Shown piece by piece: positions 14,338-22,080 of a stretch of 29,120 nucleotides of DNA (position 1 is its first letter; each line of letters starts with the position of its first letter). This DNA is from UBA5189 sp035631615 (GTDB lineage: Bacteria > Chloroflexota > Limnocylindria > Limnocylindrales > CSP1-4). Both the position numbers and the translations under genes were made by a program. Location of the stretch: positions 1 to 29,120 of the forward strand of contig DASQIK010000083.1 in NCBI GenBank assembly GCA_035631615.1, given 5' to 3'. The notes under the pieces were generated by a model. That model made no database searches. It was not told where the DNA came from and saw only the letters and a program-made list of their open reading frames with translations.

Positions 14338-15587
14338 CCCGCGCGCTCGGGTTCATCGTCCACAACTGGCCGCTCAAGCTCGCTGCGATCGGGCTCGCGA
14401 CCCTGCTGTACGGCGGGCTGGTGGTGTCCCAGAACACCGAGTCGTTCACCCGGCCCGTGCCGATCGGTATCGAGAACGCGCCGTCGGATGTGGTCGTGCT
14501 CTCCAACCTCGGCTCCGTGACCCGGATCCAGTACGCGGCCCCGCCCGATCTCGGGCTGCGGATCGACAGCACGACATTCCACGCCGTGGTGAATCTCGCG
14601 GGGGTGGACCCGACGGGCAGCCCGGTGACCTTGAACGTCATCGTCGAGGCGGCCGACCCGCGCATCCAGGTGCTCGACATCGAGCCGCATGCGATCACCG
14701 TGACCCTCGACCGGGTCGGGTCCAAGGTCGTCCCGATCAAGGCGATCGTCGGGCCCGTCCCGTCGGGGCTGACCGTCGGTGACCCGGTCGTCGACGGCAC
14801 GACGGCAACGGTGACGGGGCCCCAGTCGATCGTGTCGAAGGTCGCGGCGGTCCAGGCGTTCGTCCCGATCGATGCGTCCGGCGTCGATGTCAACCAGGAC
14901 ATCGACCTGACCCCGGTCGACGCCACGGGCGGATCGCTGGACAAGGACAAGCTCGACATGGTCCCGCCGACCGTCCGCGTCCGCCTCGCCGTGTTCACCG
15001 ACCTGCGGACCAAGACGCTGCCCGTCCGGCCGAACGTGGTCGGCACGCCGGCGGCCGGCTTCGAGGTCGCCTCGATCCAGGTATCGCCACCGGTGGTGTC
15101 GGTCGAGGGCGATGCGAACGACCTGTCCGGGCTCGATCACGCGGATACGCAGCCCATCTCGATCGCCGGCGCGTCGTCGCAGGTCGTCCAGAGCGGCGGC
15201 CTCGCCCTGCCGAACGGCGTGCAGGCACTCGGCAACGCGACGGTCCAGGTCACGATCTCGCTCCGCCCGATCACGGGCACGCGGACCTTCGAGGCCGGCC
15301 TGTCGCTCGTCGGCGCGCGCCCCGACCTGGTCTACGCGCTGTCGACCGACCACGTCCTCGTGACGATCGGCGGCTCGATCGCCGACCTCGACCGCCTGTC
15401 CGGGGTCAACCTCGTCCTCAACGTGGACGTCACGGGCCTCGACGTCGGCACGTCCACGGTTCCGGTCTCGGCCAACCTCGCGACAGGGCTCAGCCTCGTC
15501 GGGGCGAGCCCGAATCCGATCGAGGTCACCGTCTCCAGGCCCGCCGGGTCGCCGGCACCCGCCCCGGGTCCGTCGCCGACGCCCTGA
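14334..15587 (+). CDS. cdaR: YbbR-domain protein, CdaA regulator (CdaR-like)
   Basis: In Firmicutes the YbbR protein CdaR binds CdaA at the membrane and tunes c-di-AMP synthesis. Here the 417-residue product has one N-terminal membrane anchor (NWPLKLAAIGLATLLYGGLV, about residues 11-30) and then four or so YbbR-type beta repeats outside the membrane. These are recognisable by repeated phrases such as VTGPQSIVSKVAAV, VSVEGDANDLSGLD and VTIGGSIADLDRLS. The C-terminus is Pro-rich. The 4-bp overlap with cdaA supports a joint role. The function is by family and context; the sequence itself shows only the domain architecture. Confidence 0.9.
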   Translation: MTRALGFIVHNWPLKLAAIGLATLLYGGLVVSQNTESFTRPVPIGIENAPSDVVVLSNLGSVTRIQYAAPPDLGLRIDSTTFHAVVNLAGVDPTGSPVTLNVIVEAADPRIQVLDIEPHAITVTLDRVGSKVVPIKAIVGPVPSGLTVGDPVVDGTTATVTGPQSIVSKVAAVQAFVPIDASGVDVNQDIDLTPVDATGGSLDKDKLDMVPPTVRVRLAVFTDLRTKTLPVRPNVVGTPAAGFEVASIQVSPPVVSVEGDANDLSGLDHADTQPISIAGASSQVVQSGGLALPNGVQALGNATVQVTISLRPITGTRTFEAGLSLVGARPDLVYALSTDHVLVTIGGSIADLDRLSGVNLVLNVDVTGLDVGTSTVPVSANLATGLSLVGASPNPIEVTVSRPAGSPAPAPGPSPTP

Positions 15588-15626
15588 TCCAGCGGTCCAC
15601 ACCAGCACGCGAGGGAAGATCGACTC

Positions 15627-16976
15627 GTGCCACGCCTGTTCGGAACCGACGGCATCCGGGGGATCGCCAACGTCGACCTGAAGCCGACCATCGCGTTCGC
15701 CCTCGGGCGGGCGACCGCCCATCGGCTCGTCGGGCTGGACGGCTCCATCGTCGTGGGGCAGGACACCCGCCGATCGGGTGACATGTTCGTGTCCGCGATC
15801 GCGGCGGGCGCGACGAGCATGGGCGTGACGGTGCACGTCGTCGGGGTCGTGCCGACACCGGCCCTCGCGTTCCTGGCCGCCGAGGGCGAGGACGCGGCGG
15901 GGATCATGGTCTCCGCGTCGCACAACCCGGCGGAGGACAACGGCCTCAAGGTCCTCGACCGGGACGGCCTCAAGCTCGACGACGCGGTCGAGGACGAGCT
16001 CGAGCAGCTGATCTGGCGCTCGGAGGAGCTCGCGGGCGCCGCGCCGGACGCCCTGGGCACCGTCGTCGATGCCCGGGCCCGGATCGAACGGTACGTGGCT
16101 CACCGGGTCGGGCTCGCCCGATCTGTCGGGGCCGCGGGCCTGCACGTGATCCTCGACTGCGCCAATGGCTCGGCGTCGTCCGTGGGCCCGCGCATCCTCG
16201 CCGCGACGGGCGCGCGGGTGCAGGTGATCAACGATCAGCCCGACGGATCGAACATCAACCTGCACTGCGGCGCCACCGACCCGGTCGGCCTCGCCGCCCG
16301 AGTGAAGGAGACCGGCGCCGACCTCGGGTTCGCGCTCGACGGCGACGCGGACCGGCTCGTCGCGGTGGATGGCTCGGGGACGGTGGTCGATGGCGATCGG
16401 ATCATCGGCGTGCTGGCGCTCGAGCGGCTGGCTCGCAACGGCGCGCAGCCTGACGACCCCGCGACGGGCACGCTCGTCGTGTCGGTGCTGTCCAATGGCG
16501 GGCTCCAGCAGGCCGTCGAGCAGGCCGGCGGGTCGGTGATCCGGACCCCGGTCGGGGACAAGTACATCCTCGAGGGCATGCAGGTCTCGGGGGCCGGGCT
16601 CGGCGGCGAGAAGAGCGGCCACGTGATCGTGCGCGAGCACACGACGTCCGGCGACGGCCTGGTGACGGCGCTCGAGGTGCTTCGGGTGGTCACGACGAGC
16701 GCCCGGAACCTCGCCGACCTGGCTGCCGGGATCCCGCTGCTGCCCCAGGAGCAGCGCGCCGTCCGGGTTCGACACAAGGAGCAATGGGAAGGCGACCCGG
16801 TGCTGCGCCGCGCCATCGCCGATGCGGAGGCGCGCCTCGGCCAGGGTGGCCGGGTCCTCGTCCGCCCCTCCGGCACGGAGCCCGCGCTGCGGGTCATGGT
16901 CGAGGGCTGGGACGCCGGCATCGTCCGTGAGCTGGCCGACGGTCTGTCGGCACTCGCCGAGCAGCGCCTACACTGA
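15627..16976 (+). CDS. glmM: Phosphoglucosamine mutase GlmM
   Basis: Converts glucosamine-6-phosphate to glucosamine-1-phosphate on the way to UDP-GlcNAc. The product is 449 residues, normal for the family. MPRLFGTDGIRGIAN opens domain 1, and the phosphoserine is Ser98 in VSASHNPAEDNG. The metal loop is DGDADR at 238-243, the sugar-binding loop has GEKSGHVI, and the phosphate loop is RPSGTEPALRVM. The GTG start has GAGGGAAG upstream at long spacing. The stop codon TGA (16974-16976) lies within the region that also carries the glmS -10 box. In Firmicutes GlmM can inhibit CdaA, so the neighbours fit. Confidence 0.97.
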   Translation: MPRLFGTDGIRGIANVDLKPTIAFALGRATAHRLVGLDGSIVVGQDTRRSGDMFVSAIAAGATSMGVTVHVVGVVPTPALAFLAAEGEDAAGIMVSASHNPAEDNGLKVLDRDGLKLDDAVEDELEQLIWRSEELAGAAPDALGTVVDARARIERYVAHRVGLARSVGAAGLHVILDCANGSASSVGPRILAATGARVQVINDQPDGSNINLHCGATDPVGLAARVKETGADLGFALDGDADRLVAVDGSGTVVDGDRIIGVLALERLARNGAQPDDPATGTLVVSVLSNGGLQQAVEQAGGSVIRTPVGDKYILEGMQVSGAGLGGEKSGHVIVREHTTSGDGLVTALEVLRVVTTSARNLADLAAGIPLLPQEQRAVRVRHKEQWEGDPVLRRAIADAEARLGQGGRVLVRPSGTEPALRVMVEGWDAGIVRELADGLSALAEQRLH

Positions 16977-16983
16977 CTTCCTG
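16969..16983 (+). promoter_or_regulatory. TAnnnT -10 box before glmS, overlapping the glmM 3' end
   Basis: TACACT (16969-16974) overlaps the last glmM codons and ends 9 nt before the glmS ATG. It could give glmS a separate, almost leaderless transcript. The hexamer is the same as in front of cdaA. Confidence 0.4.
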
Positions 16984-18816
16984 ATGTGCGGAATCGTCGG
17001 CTATACCGGGCCGCGCGAGGCTGGGCCGATCCTGATGGAGGGCCTCCGCCGCCTCGAGTACCGCGGCTACGACTCGGCGGGCATCGCGCTCGTCGATGAC
17101 CAGGGCGACCTGTTCGTCGAGAAGCGTGCCGGCAAGCTCGGCAACCTCCGGACTGCCATCGCCGAGCGAACGCCGCACGCCGCGGTCGGCCTGGCGCACA
17201 CCCGCTGGGCGACCCACGGCCGCCCGAACGACGTCAACGCTCACCCGCAGGTGGACTGCACCGGGCGGATCACGGTCATCCACAACGGGATCATCGAGAA
17301 CTTCCAGGAGCTCCGCGACGGGCTCGAGGCGCGCGGCCATCGGCTCGTCTCCGAGACGGACACCGAGGCGATCGCCCACCTGATCGAGGAGGCGTACAAG
17401 GGCGACATCGCCGACGCCGCGCGCGCTGCGCTGCGCCAGCTCGACGGCGCATACGCCCTCGCGATCATGCACCGTGACGAACGCGATCGGATCGTCGGCG
17501 CGCGCAAGGACGTGCCGCTGATCGTCGGGATCGGAGAGGGGGAGTCGTTCCTCGCCTCCGACGTGGCGGCGATCCTCGGCGACACGCGCCGGGTGATCTT
17601 CCTCGAGGAGGGCGACGTCGCCGACCTGACGCCGGAGCGGGTCGTGGTGACCGATGTCGACGGACGCCCGGTCGAGCGGGTCGTGGAGACCATCGAGTGG
17701 ACGATCGAAGCCGCCGAGAAGGGCGGTTACGACACGTTCATGCTCAAGGAGATCCACGAGCAGCCCGAGGCGCTCCGCCAGTCGCTCACCGGCCGCATCT
17801 CCCGCGCGGGCAGGATCCAGGCGCCGGAGCTCGAGCCGATCGCCGACGCCGTTCGCGCGGCGACGCGGGTCGAGCTGGTGGCGTGCGGCACGGCGTCGTA
17901 CGCGGCGATGATCGGCGCCGGCGCCATCCAGGAGCTCACCGACCTGCCGGCGCGCGTCACGGTGGGCTCCGAGTTCCGGTACGATCCGCCGCCGCTCGAC
18001 GGTCGAACCCTCGTCATCGCGGTGACCCAGTCCGGCGAGACCGCCGACACGATTGCGCCGACGCGGCTCGCGCGGGAGCGCGGCTGCCCGATCATCGCCG
18101 TGACCAACACGCTCGGCTCTGCGATCACGCGCGAGGCCGATGCGGTCCTCTTCCTGCAGGCCGGTCCCGAGATGGCCGTCGCCGCGAGCAAGACGTTCGT
18201 GACCCAGGTGACCACGCTCGTGATCCTCGCTGCGGGCATCGCGCGGCTGCGTGGCAGCCTGACCGACGAGGCGGAGGCTGCGCTCGTGGACGCGCTGCGT
18301 GCCCTGCCGGCGGCGGCGGAGCGGGCCATCGAGGTCAACGAGCCCACCTCGGATCGGCTGGCCCGGCGGTACGTCAACTCGCGTGGGTTCATGTTCGTCG
18401 GGCGCGGCTCGACGTACCCGGCCGCGCTCGAGGGCGCGTTGAAGCTCAAGGAGATCAGCTACATCCACGCGGAGGGCTACCCGGCGGGAGAGCTGAAGCA
18501 CGGCCCGATCTCGCTGCTCGACGCCGAGTGCCCACTGGTCGCCGTCGCGACGCGCTCGTCCACGTACGAGAAGCTCATCAGCAACGTCATGGAGGGCCGC
18601 GCCCGCGATGCCAAGGTGATCGCCGTCGCCACCGAGGGCGACGAGGGCATCGAGCGCATCGCCGACGACGTGTGCTGGGTGCCGGACACGCACGAGACGC
18701 TCAGCCCGGTCCTGGCGATCATCCCGCTCCAGCTGTTCGCCTACCACGTCGCGCTCGCTCGGGGCACGGACGTCGACCAGCCGCGCAACCTGGCGAAGTC
18801 CGTCACGGTCGAGTAA
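16984..18816 (+). CDS. glmS: Glutamine-fructose-6-phosphate aminotransferase GlmS
   Basis: Makes glucosamine-6-phosphate from fructose-6-phosphate and glutamine. The product is 610 residues. The start must be ATG 16984 because the nucleophile Cys is residue 2 (MCGIVGYTG). The glutaminase domain continues with LEYRGYDSAGIAL, HTRWATHG and HNGIIENF. Two SIS domains follow: CGTASYAAMIGAG, TQSGETADTI and GPEMAVAASKTFVTQ in the first, then GRGSTYPAALEGALKLKEIS, EGYPAGELKHGP and the end NLAKSVTVE. The frame is open upstream into glmM, but that part is not homologous. The 7-bp gap after glmM leaves no room for a glmS ribozyme. Confidence 0.98.
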   Translation: MCGIVGYTGPREAGPILMEGLRRLEYRGYDSAGIALVDDQGDLFVEKRAGKLGNLRTAIAERTPHAAVGLAHTRWATHGRPNDVNAHPQVDCTGRITVIHNGIIENFQELRDGLEARGHRLVSETDTEAIAHLIEEAYKGDIADAARAALRQLDGAYALAIMHRDERDRIVGARKDVPLIVGIGEGESFLASDVAAILGDTRRVIFLEEGDVADLTPERVVVTDVDGRPVERVVETIEWTIEAAEKGGYDTFMLKEIHEQPEALRQSLTGRISRAGRIQAPELEPIADAVRAATRVELVACGTASYAAMIGAGAIQELTDLPARVTVGSEFRYDPPPLDGRTLVIAVTQSGETADTIAPTRLARERGCPIIAVTNTLGSAITREADAVLFLQAGPEMAVAASKTFVTQVTTLVILAAGIARLRGSLTDEAEAALVDALRALPAAAERAIEVNEPTSDRLARRYVNSRGFMFVGRGSTYPAALEGALKLKEISYIHAEGYPAGELKHGPISLLDAECPLVAVATRSSTYEKLISNVMEGRARDAKVIAVATEGDEGIERIADDVCWVPDTHETLSPVLAIIPLQLFAYHVALARGTDVDQPRNLAKSVTVE

Positions 18817-18822
18817 GCAGGC

Positions 18823-19437
18823 GTGAGGCGAGAAGCTTCCCAAACGGTTGGAGGCGAGCCCTCCGACGACCGAGGCGACGCCCCTGCTGGCCATCGGTCC
18901 GAGGATTTCGCGCCTCCGCCCGGCACCACGGAGCTGGGCATCGACATCATCAAGGTCGACCGGATCCGCGAGACGCTCGCGAAGTTCGGGCGCAGGTTCT
19001 CCCGCCGCGTCCTCACCCCGGACGAGGACCGCTACGTCCGCGACCGAGCGGAGACGTTCGCCGGTCGGTGGGCCGCCAAGGAGGCCGTCAGCAAGGTGCT
19101 CGGGCTTGGCGTCCGTGGGATCGGCTGGCGCGACATCGAGATCGAGCGATTGCCGACCGGCCAGCCATCGATTCGACTGCACGGTCGCGCCGCGGAGCGC
19201 GCGACCCAGCTCGGCATGGGCCGGATCGCGGTCTCGATCACCCACGAGGCCGAGTACGCGGTCGCGATCGCGTTCGGCATCCGCACGGCCGGCGGCCGGT
19301 ATGTCTTCCCGCTCGACATCGAGGCCCGCCTCGACGATCGCGAGCGCCGGATCCTCGCCCGCATGGAGCGCATGCGCACTGCCGGACAGGCCGCGCCCAT
19401 CTCGCTGGATCCCGAACCGGAGCCGGCGGATGCCTGA
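18823..19437 (+). CDS. acpS: Holo-[acyl-carrier-protein] synthase AcpS, extended at both ends
   Basis: Transfers 4'-phosphopantetheine from CoA to ACP. The core lies at about residues 37-152. ELGIDIIKVDRI gives the metal-binding Asp, FAGRWAAKEAVSKVLGLG the second signature, and ITHEAEYAVAIAFG the final strand. AcpS is usually about 120-130 residues, while this product is 204. There is a 36-residue N-terminal extension and a C-terminal tail of about 50 residues that looks helical then Pro/Glu-rich. GTG 18823 is the only ATG, GTG or TTG in frame ahead of the core, 6 bp after glmS. The N-terminal extension overlaps a hairpin at 18847-18867. Confidence 0.93.
   Translation: MRREASQTVGGEPSDDRGDAPAGHRSEDFAPPPGTTELGIDIIKVDRIRETLAKFGRRFSRRVLTPDEDRYVRDRAETFAGRWAAKEAVSKVLGLGVRGIGWRDIEIERLPTGQPSIRLHGRAAERATQLGMGRIAVSITHEAEYAVAIAFGIRTAGGRYVFPLDIEARLDDRERRILARMERMRTAGQAAPISLDPEPEPADA
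18847..18867 (+). other. Hairpin just downstream of glmS, inside the acpS N-terminal coding part
   Basis: GTTGGAGG (18847-18854) pairs with CCTCCGAC (18860-18867), an 8-bp stem with one wobble pair, around CGAGC. It lies about 30 bp after the glmS stop. It could partly terminate transcription or pause it between glmS and acpS. No U-run follows. Confidence 0.4.
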
Positions 19438-20503
19438 GAAGCGCGCCCTCGGGTTCACGCGCCTCGAGGCCCCCGCTGCGGCCGGCAGCGAGAACGGTGA
19501 CGCCTCCGCGCCCCCGAAGCAGACGCTCATGGACGACGCGGCCGCCGCGGCGCTGCTGCCGGACCGGCCGGTGCGCGGGCACAAGGGCACCTTCGGCAAG
19601 GTGCTCGCGATCGCCGGGTCGCTCGACTACGCGGGTGCCGCCCTGCTCGTCTGTCGCGCGGCGGGCCGCTCCGGAGCGGGCCTCGTGACGCTGGCGGTGC
19701 CCGAATCGCTCCAGCCCCTGTTCGCGACCAAGGTCGTCGAGGCGACGACGATGGCGCTCCCCGAGGACGACGTCGAAGAGGTCGATCCGGAGCCCGCGAT
19801 CGCCCGCATCCTCGATCACGAGCACGACGTGATCGTGGTCGGGCCGGGGCTGCGGCCCGGCCTCGCCACGACCGACCTCGTGCGCATGCTCCTCGCGCAT
19901 CCCGAGGACGAGACGTCGCCGGCGGCGCCGCTGGTCCTCGATGCCGAGGCGCTGCGCGCAATGGCGACGATGGGCGACTGGTGGGCCGGCTCGGTCCGGC
20001 AGTGCGTCCTGACGCCGCATCCGGGCGAGTTCGAGCGGCTTCGCGAGGGCGCGGGGATCGAGCCCGCAGACGGCGGCGACCTGTCGGCCGACGACGATGC
20101 GCGGCGCACGGCCGCCGAGGCCGCGGCGCGGGCGTGGAGCCAGGTCGTCGTGCTGAAGGGCGCAAAGACGGTCGTCGCGGAGCCCGACGGAACGGTGACG
20201 GTCGCGCCGTTCGAGAACCCGGGGCTGGCGACCGGTGGCACCGGCGACGTGCTCGCGGGTGTGATTGCCGGGCTGCTCGCGCAGGGCCTCGCGCCCGGGC
20301 CGGCTGCGCGGCTCGGCGTGTACCTGCACGGCACCGCGGGCGACGTGATCACCGAGCGCATCGGTGACGCCGGCCTGCTCGCCTCCGATCTGCCGGATGC
20401 CATCCCCCTCGTCCGCAAGCGGCTCGCGGCGATCGCCGAGCGCACGAAGTCCGGCAAGCGGCTGGGGTTCTCGGTCCGCGAGGGCGACGGAGCCGGGGCC
20501 TGA
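19430..20503 (+). CDS. nnrD: ADP-dependent NAD(P)H-hydrate dehydratase
   Basis: Repairs hydrated NAD(P)H (NAD(P)HX) back to NAD(P)H using ADP. The 357-residue product has the ribokinase-like fold: GHKGTFGKVLAIAGSLDYAG (residues 50-69), VVGPGLRP, LTPHPGEFERL, VVLKGAKTVVAEPDG and the nucleotide motif NPGLATGGTGDVLAGVIAG. The usual fused epimerase (YjeF-N/NnrE) domain is missing. Instead there is a roughly 48-residue N-terminal stretch without recognisable fold, rich in Ala. ATG 19430 overlaps the acpS stop by 8 bp. The frame is open further upstream within acpS, but that part does not look like protein of this family. Confidence 0.93.
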   Translation: MPEKRALGFTRLEAPAAAGSENGDASAPPKQTLMDDAAAAALLPDRPVRGHKGTFGKVLAIAGSLDYAGAALLVCRAAGRSGAGLVTLAVPESLQPLFATKVVEATTMALPEDDVEEVDPEPAIARILDHEHDVIVVGPGLRPGLATTDLVRMLLAHPEDETSPAAPLVLDAEALRAMATMGDWWAGSVRQCVLTPHPGEFERLREGAGIEPADGGDLSADDDARRTAAEAAARAWSQVVVLKGAKTVVAEPDGTVTVAPFENPGLATGGTGDVLAGVIAGLLAQGLAPGPAARLGVYLHGTAGDVITERIGDAGLLASDLPDAIPLVRKRLAAIAERTKSGKRLGFSVREGDGAGA

Positions 20504-21777
20504 GCACGTCGCCGAGCCGGCCGCCGATCGAGGACCGGCTCGCCGCCGCGGGCCTCCCGCCCCTCCCGCGCACCGCCTGGGCGGAGATCGACCTTCCGGC
20601 ACTGACCGGGAACCTTGCGGTCCTGCGCAGGCTCGCTGGCGCGGGCACGCCGATCCATCCCGTGGTGAAGGGCAACGCGTACGGCCACGGCGCCATCGAG
20701 ATCGCGCAAGCGCTCGAGGACGCGGGCGTAGATGGCCTGTGCGTCGCCACGATCGACGAGGCGCTCGCCCTCCGACGCGCGGGAATGGAGGTCCCGATCC
20801 TGGTCCTGTTCCCGGTGCCGTCGGCACTCGCCGGTGCTGCCGCGCGCGAGCGCATCGCCGTCACCGCCAGCGATCCGGCGCTGCTCGACGCCCTGCTGGA
20901 TGCCCTCGCCGCCGGCCTGCCAGAGCTCCCCCTGGAGGTCCACCTCGAGGTCGAGACGGGCCTCGGGCGGGGCGGCTTCGATCTCGCGTCGATCGTCGCG
21001 GCGGGCCGCCGCCTCGCCGAGTCGAACGCGGCGCACGTTGCGGGCGCATGGACGCACTTCCAGGCGCCCGAGGATCTTGCCCGAACGAGCGCGCAGAGCA
21101 CTCGCTTCGCGGAAGCCACGGACGCGCTCGCGGCCGCGGGGATCGAGGTGCCGCGCAGGCACGCGGCCGCGAGCGGCGGCCTGCTGCTCGGGAACGTCGC
21201 GAGCCTCGACGGGGTGCGGCCCGGGCTCGCCCTATACGGCCTGGTGCCGGACGGGCTCGGCCGGGCCGGCACGCCGGCCACTGCTCCCGGTGCCGAAGAC
21301 CTGCGACCGATCCTCGCGCTCTATGCGCGGCCGGTACGCGTCGCCGAGGTCCCGGCCGGCTGGGGCATCAGCTACGGCCCGTCGTTCACGACGAGCAGGC
21401 CGTCGCGCATCGCGACCCTGCCGTTGGGCTACGGCGACGGGTGGTCGCGGTCGCTCGCGAATCGCGCCTCTGCCCTCGTCCGCGGCGGGCGCGTGCCGCT
21501 CGTCGGCAACGTCGCCATGGACGCCGTGATGGCCGACGTCACCGATGTCCCCGGGCCGCCGGTCGGGGTGGACGACGAGTTCGTCCTCATCGGCGCGCAG
21601 GGAGAAGAGGCGATCACGGTCGGCGCCGTGGCGGACGAACGCGGGACGAACGCCTGGGAGGTCGTGACCAACCTCTCCGCGCGCCTGCCTCGGGTGTACC
21701 ATGCGGCGTCCGTTCCGCGGCAGACGCGGACCCTCGTCGTGGACGAGGTGGGCGACAGGAGGCCGACCCGACCGTGA
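20500..21777 (+). CDS. alr: Alanine racemase, probable CTG start
   Basis: PLP-dependent interconversion of L- and D-Ala for peptidoglycan. The TIM-barrel N-terminus is RTAWAEIDLPALTGNLAVLR, followed by the PLP lysine in VVKGNAYGHG (K57). The second catalytic base is Tyr292 in GISYGPSF, and LPLGYGDGWSR and GNVAMDAVMADVTD follow. The first ATG, GTG or TTG in frame is GTG 20662, but it would delete the first barrel strand and helix. The frame is open back to a stop at 20365-20367 with no standard start between. CTG at 20500 forms a CTGA overlap with the nnrD stop, exactly like the ATGA/GTGA junctions nearby, and gives a 425-residue protein. The coding assignment is firm; the start codon is inferred. 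Confidence 0.92.
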   Translation: MSTSPSRPPIEDRLAAAGLPPLPRTAWAEIDLPALTGNLAVLRRLAGAGTPIHPVVKGNAYGHGAIEIAQALEDAGVDGLCVATIDEALALRRAGMEVPILVLFPVPSALAGAAARERIAVTASDPALLDALLDALAAGLPELPLEVHLEVETGLGRGGFDLASIVAAGRRLAESNAAHVAGAWTHFQAPEDLARTSAQSTRFAEATDALAAAGIEVPRRHAAASGGLLLGNVASLDGVRPGLALYGLVPDGLGRAGTPATAPGAEDLRPILALYARPVRVAEVPAGWGISYGPSFTTSRPSRIATLPLGYGDGWSRSLANRASALVRGGRVPLVGNVAMDAVMADVTDVPGPPVGVDDEFVLIGAQGEEAITVGAVADERGTNAWEVVTNLSARLPRVYHAASVPRQTRTLVVDEVGDRRPTRP

Positions 21778-22064
21778 GCGAGCCCGGCGACCTCGGCGAG
21801 GAGCAGCGCGACGAGCTGGTCGAGGAGGTCGCGCGCGAGATCCAGCTCCGTGGCCTGACCGCGCCTGCCGTCCACTTCCTGCAGGCCTCGCGCCCGTACC
21901 GGCCGCTCGGCGCCAACGCCATGCTCTTCTTCGACCCGGTCCTCCACGGCCTGTTCGGCGGTGCGCTGCCGAGCGCCTCGGCGCTCCTGGCCGACGAGGA
22001 CGGCATCGAGCAGCTGATCGAGCGCCTCGAGGACCTGTCCGAGGAGACCGGCTGGGACGCATAG
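21774..22064 (+). CDS. Small conserved-looking protein, unknown function
   Basis: A 96-residue protein from GTG 21774, overlapping the alr stop by 4 bp. It is acidic and mostly helical by eye, with no signal peptide. Its central part reads RGLTAPAVHFLQASRPY, then PLGANAMLFFDPVLHGLFGG, and an acidic end with EQLIERLEDLSEE. From memory, short proteins with the pattern xRGLxxPAxxFLxxxxPLxxLGxxAxxFFxP occur as hypothetical proteins in Chloroflexota, often by GlmL-like or mutase genes. I cannot check this here. The amphipathic hydrophobic core (MLFF, GLFGG) suggests peripheral membrane or protein binding. It is 16 bp upstream of the glmL-like gene. Confidence 0.82.
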   Translation: MSEPGDLGEEQRDELVEEVAREIQLRGLTAPAVHFLQASRPYRPLGANAMLFFDPVLHGLFGGALPSASALLADEDGIEQLIERLEDLSEETGWDA

Positions 22065-22068
22065 CCGG

Positions 22069-22080
22069 TAGGATGCCCGG
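22069..22080 (+). promoter_or_regulatory. TAnnnT -10 box directly before the glmL-like gene
   Basis: TAGGAT (22069-22074), in the context CCGGTAGGAT, ends 6 nt before the GTG at 22081. It resembles the boxes in front of the TPR gene and cdaA. It lies right after the stop of the 96-residue gene and could give a leaderless transcript. Confidence 0.5.

Noticed and set aside
13326..16784. Very long open frames on the minus strand (for example 13326-16784, 21232-25326 and 3235-5889)
   Set aside because: They lie antisense to well-conserved genes, have Arg/His/Asp-rich compositions expected of shadow frames in high-GC DNA, and show no recognisable motif.
16975..16983. glmS ribozyme or other riboswitch upstream of glmS
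   Set aside because: Only 7 bp separate glmM and glmS, so there is no leader able to hold a ribozyme.
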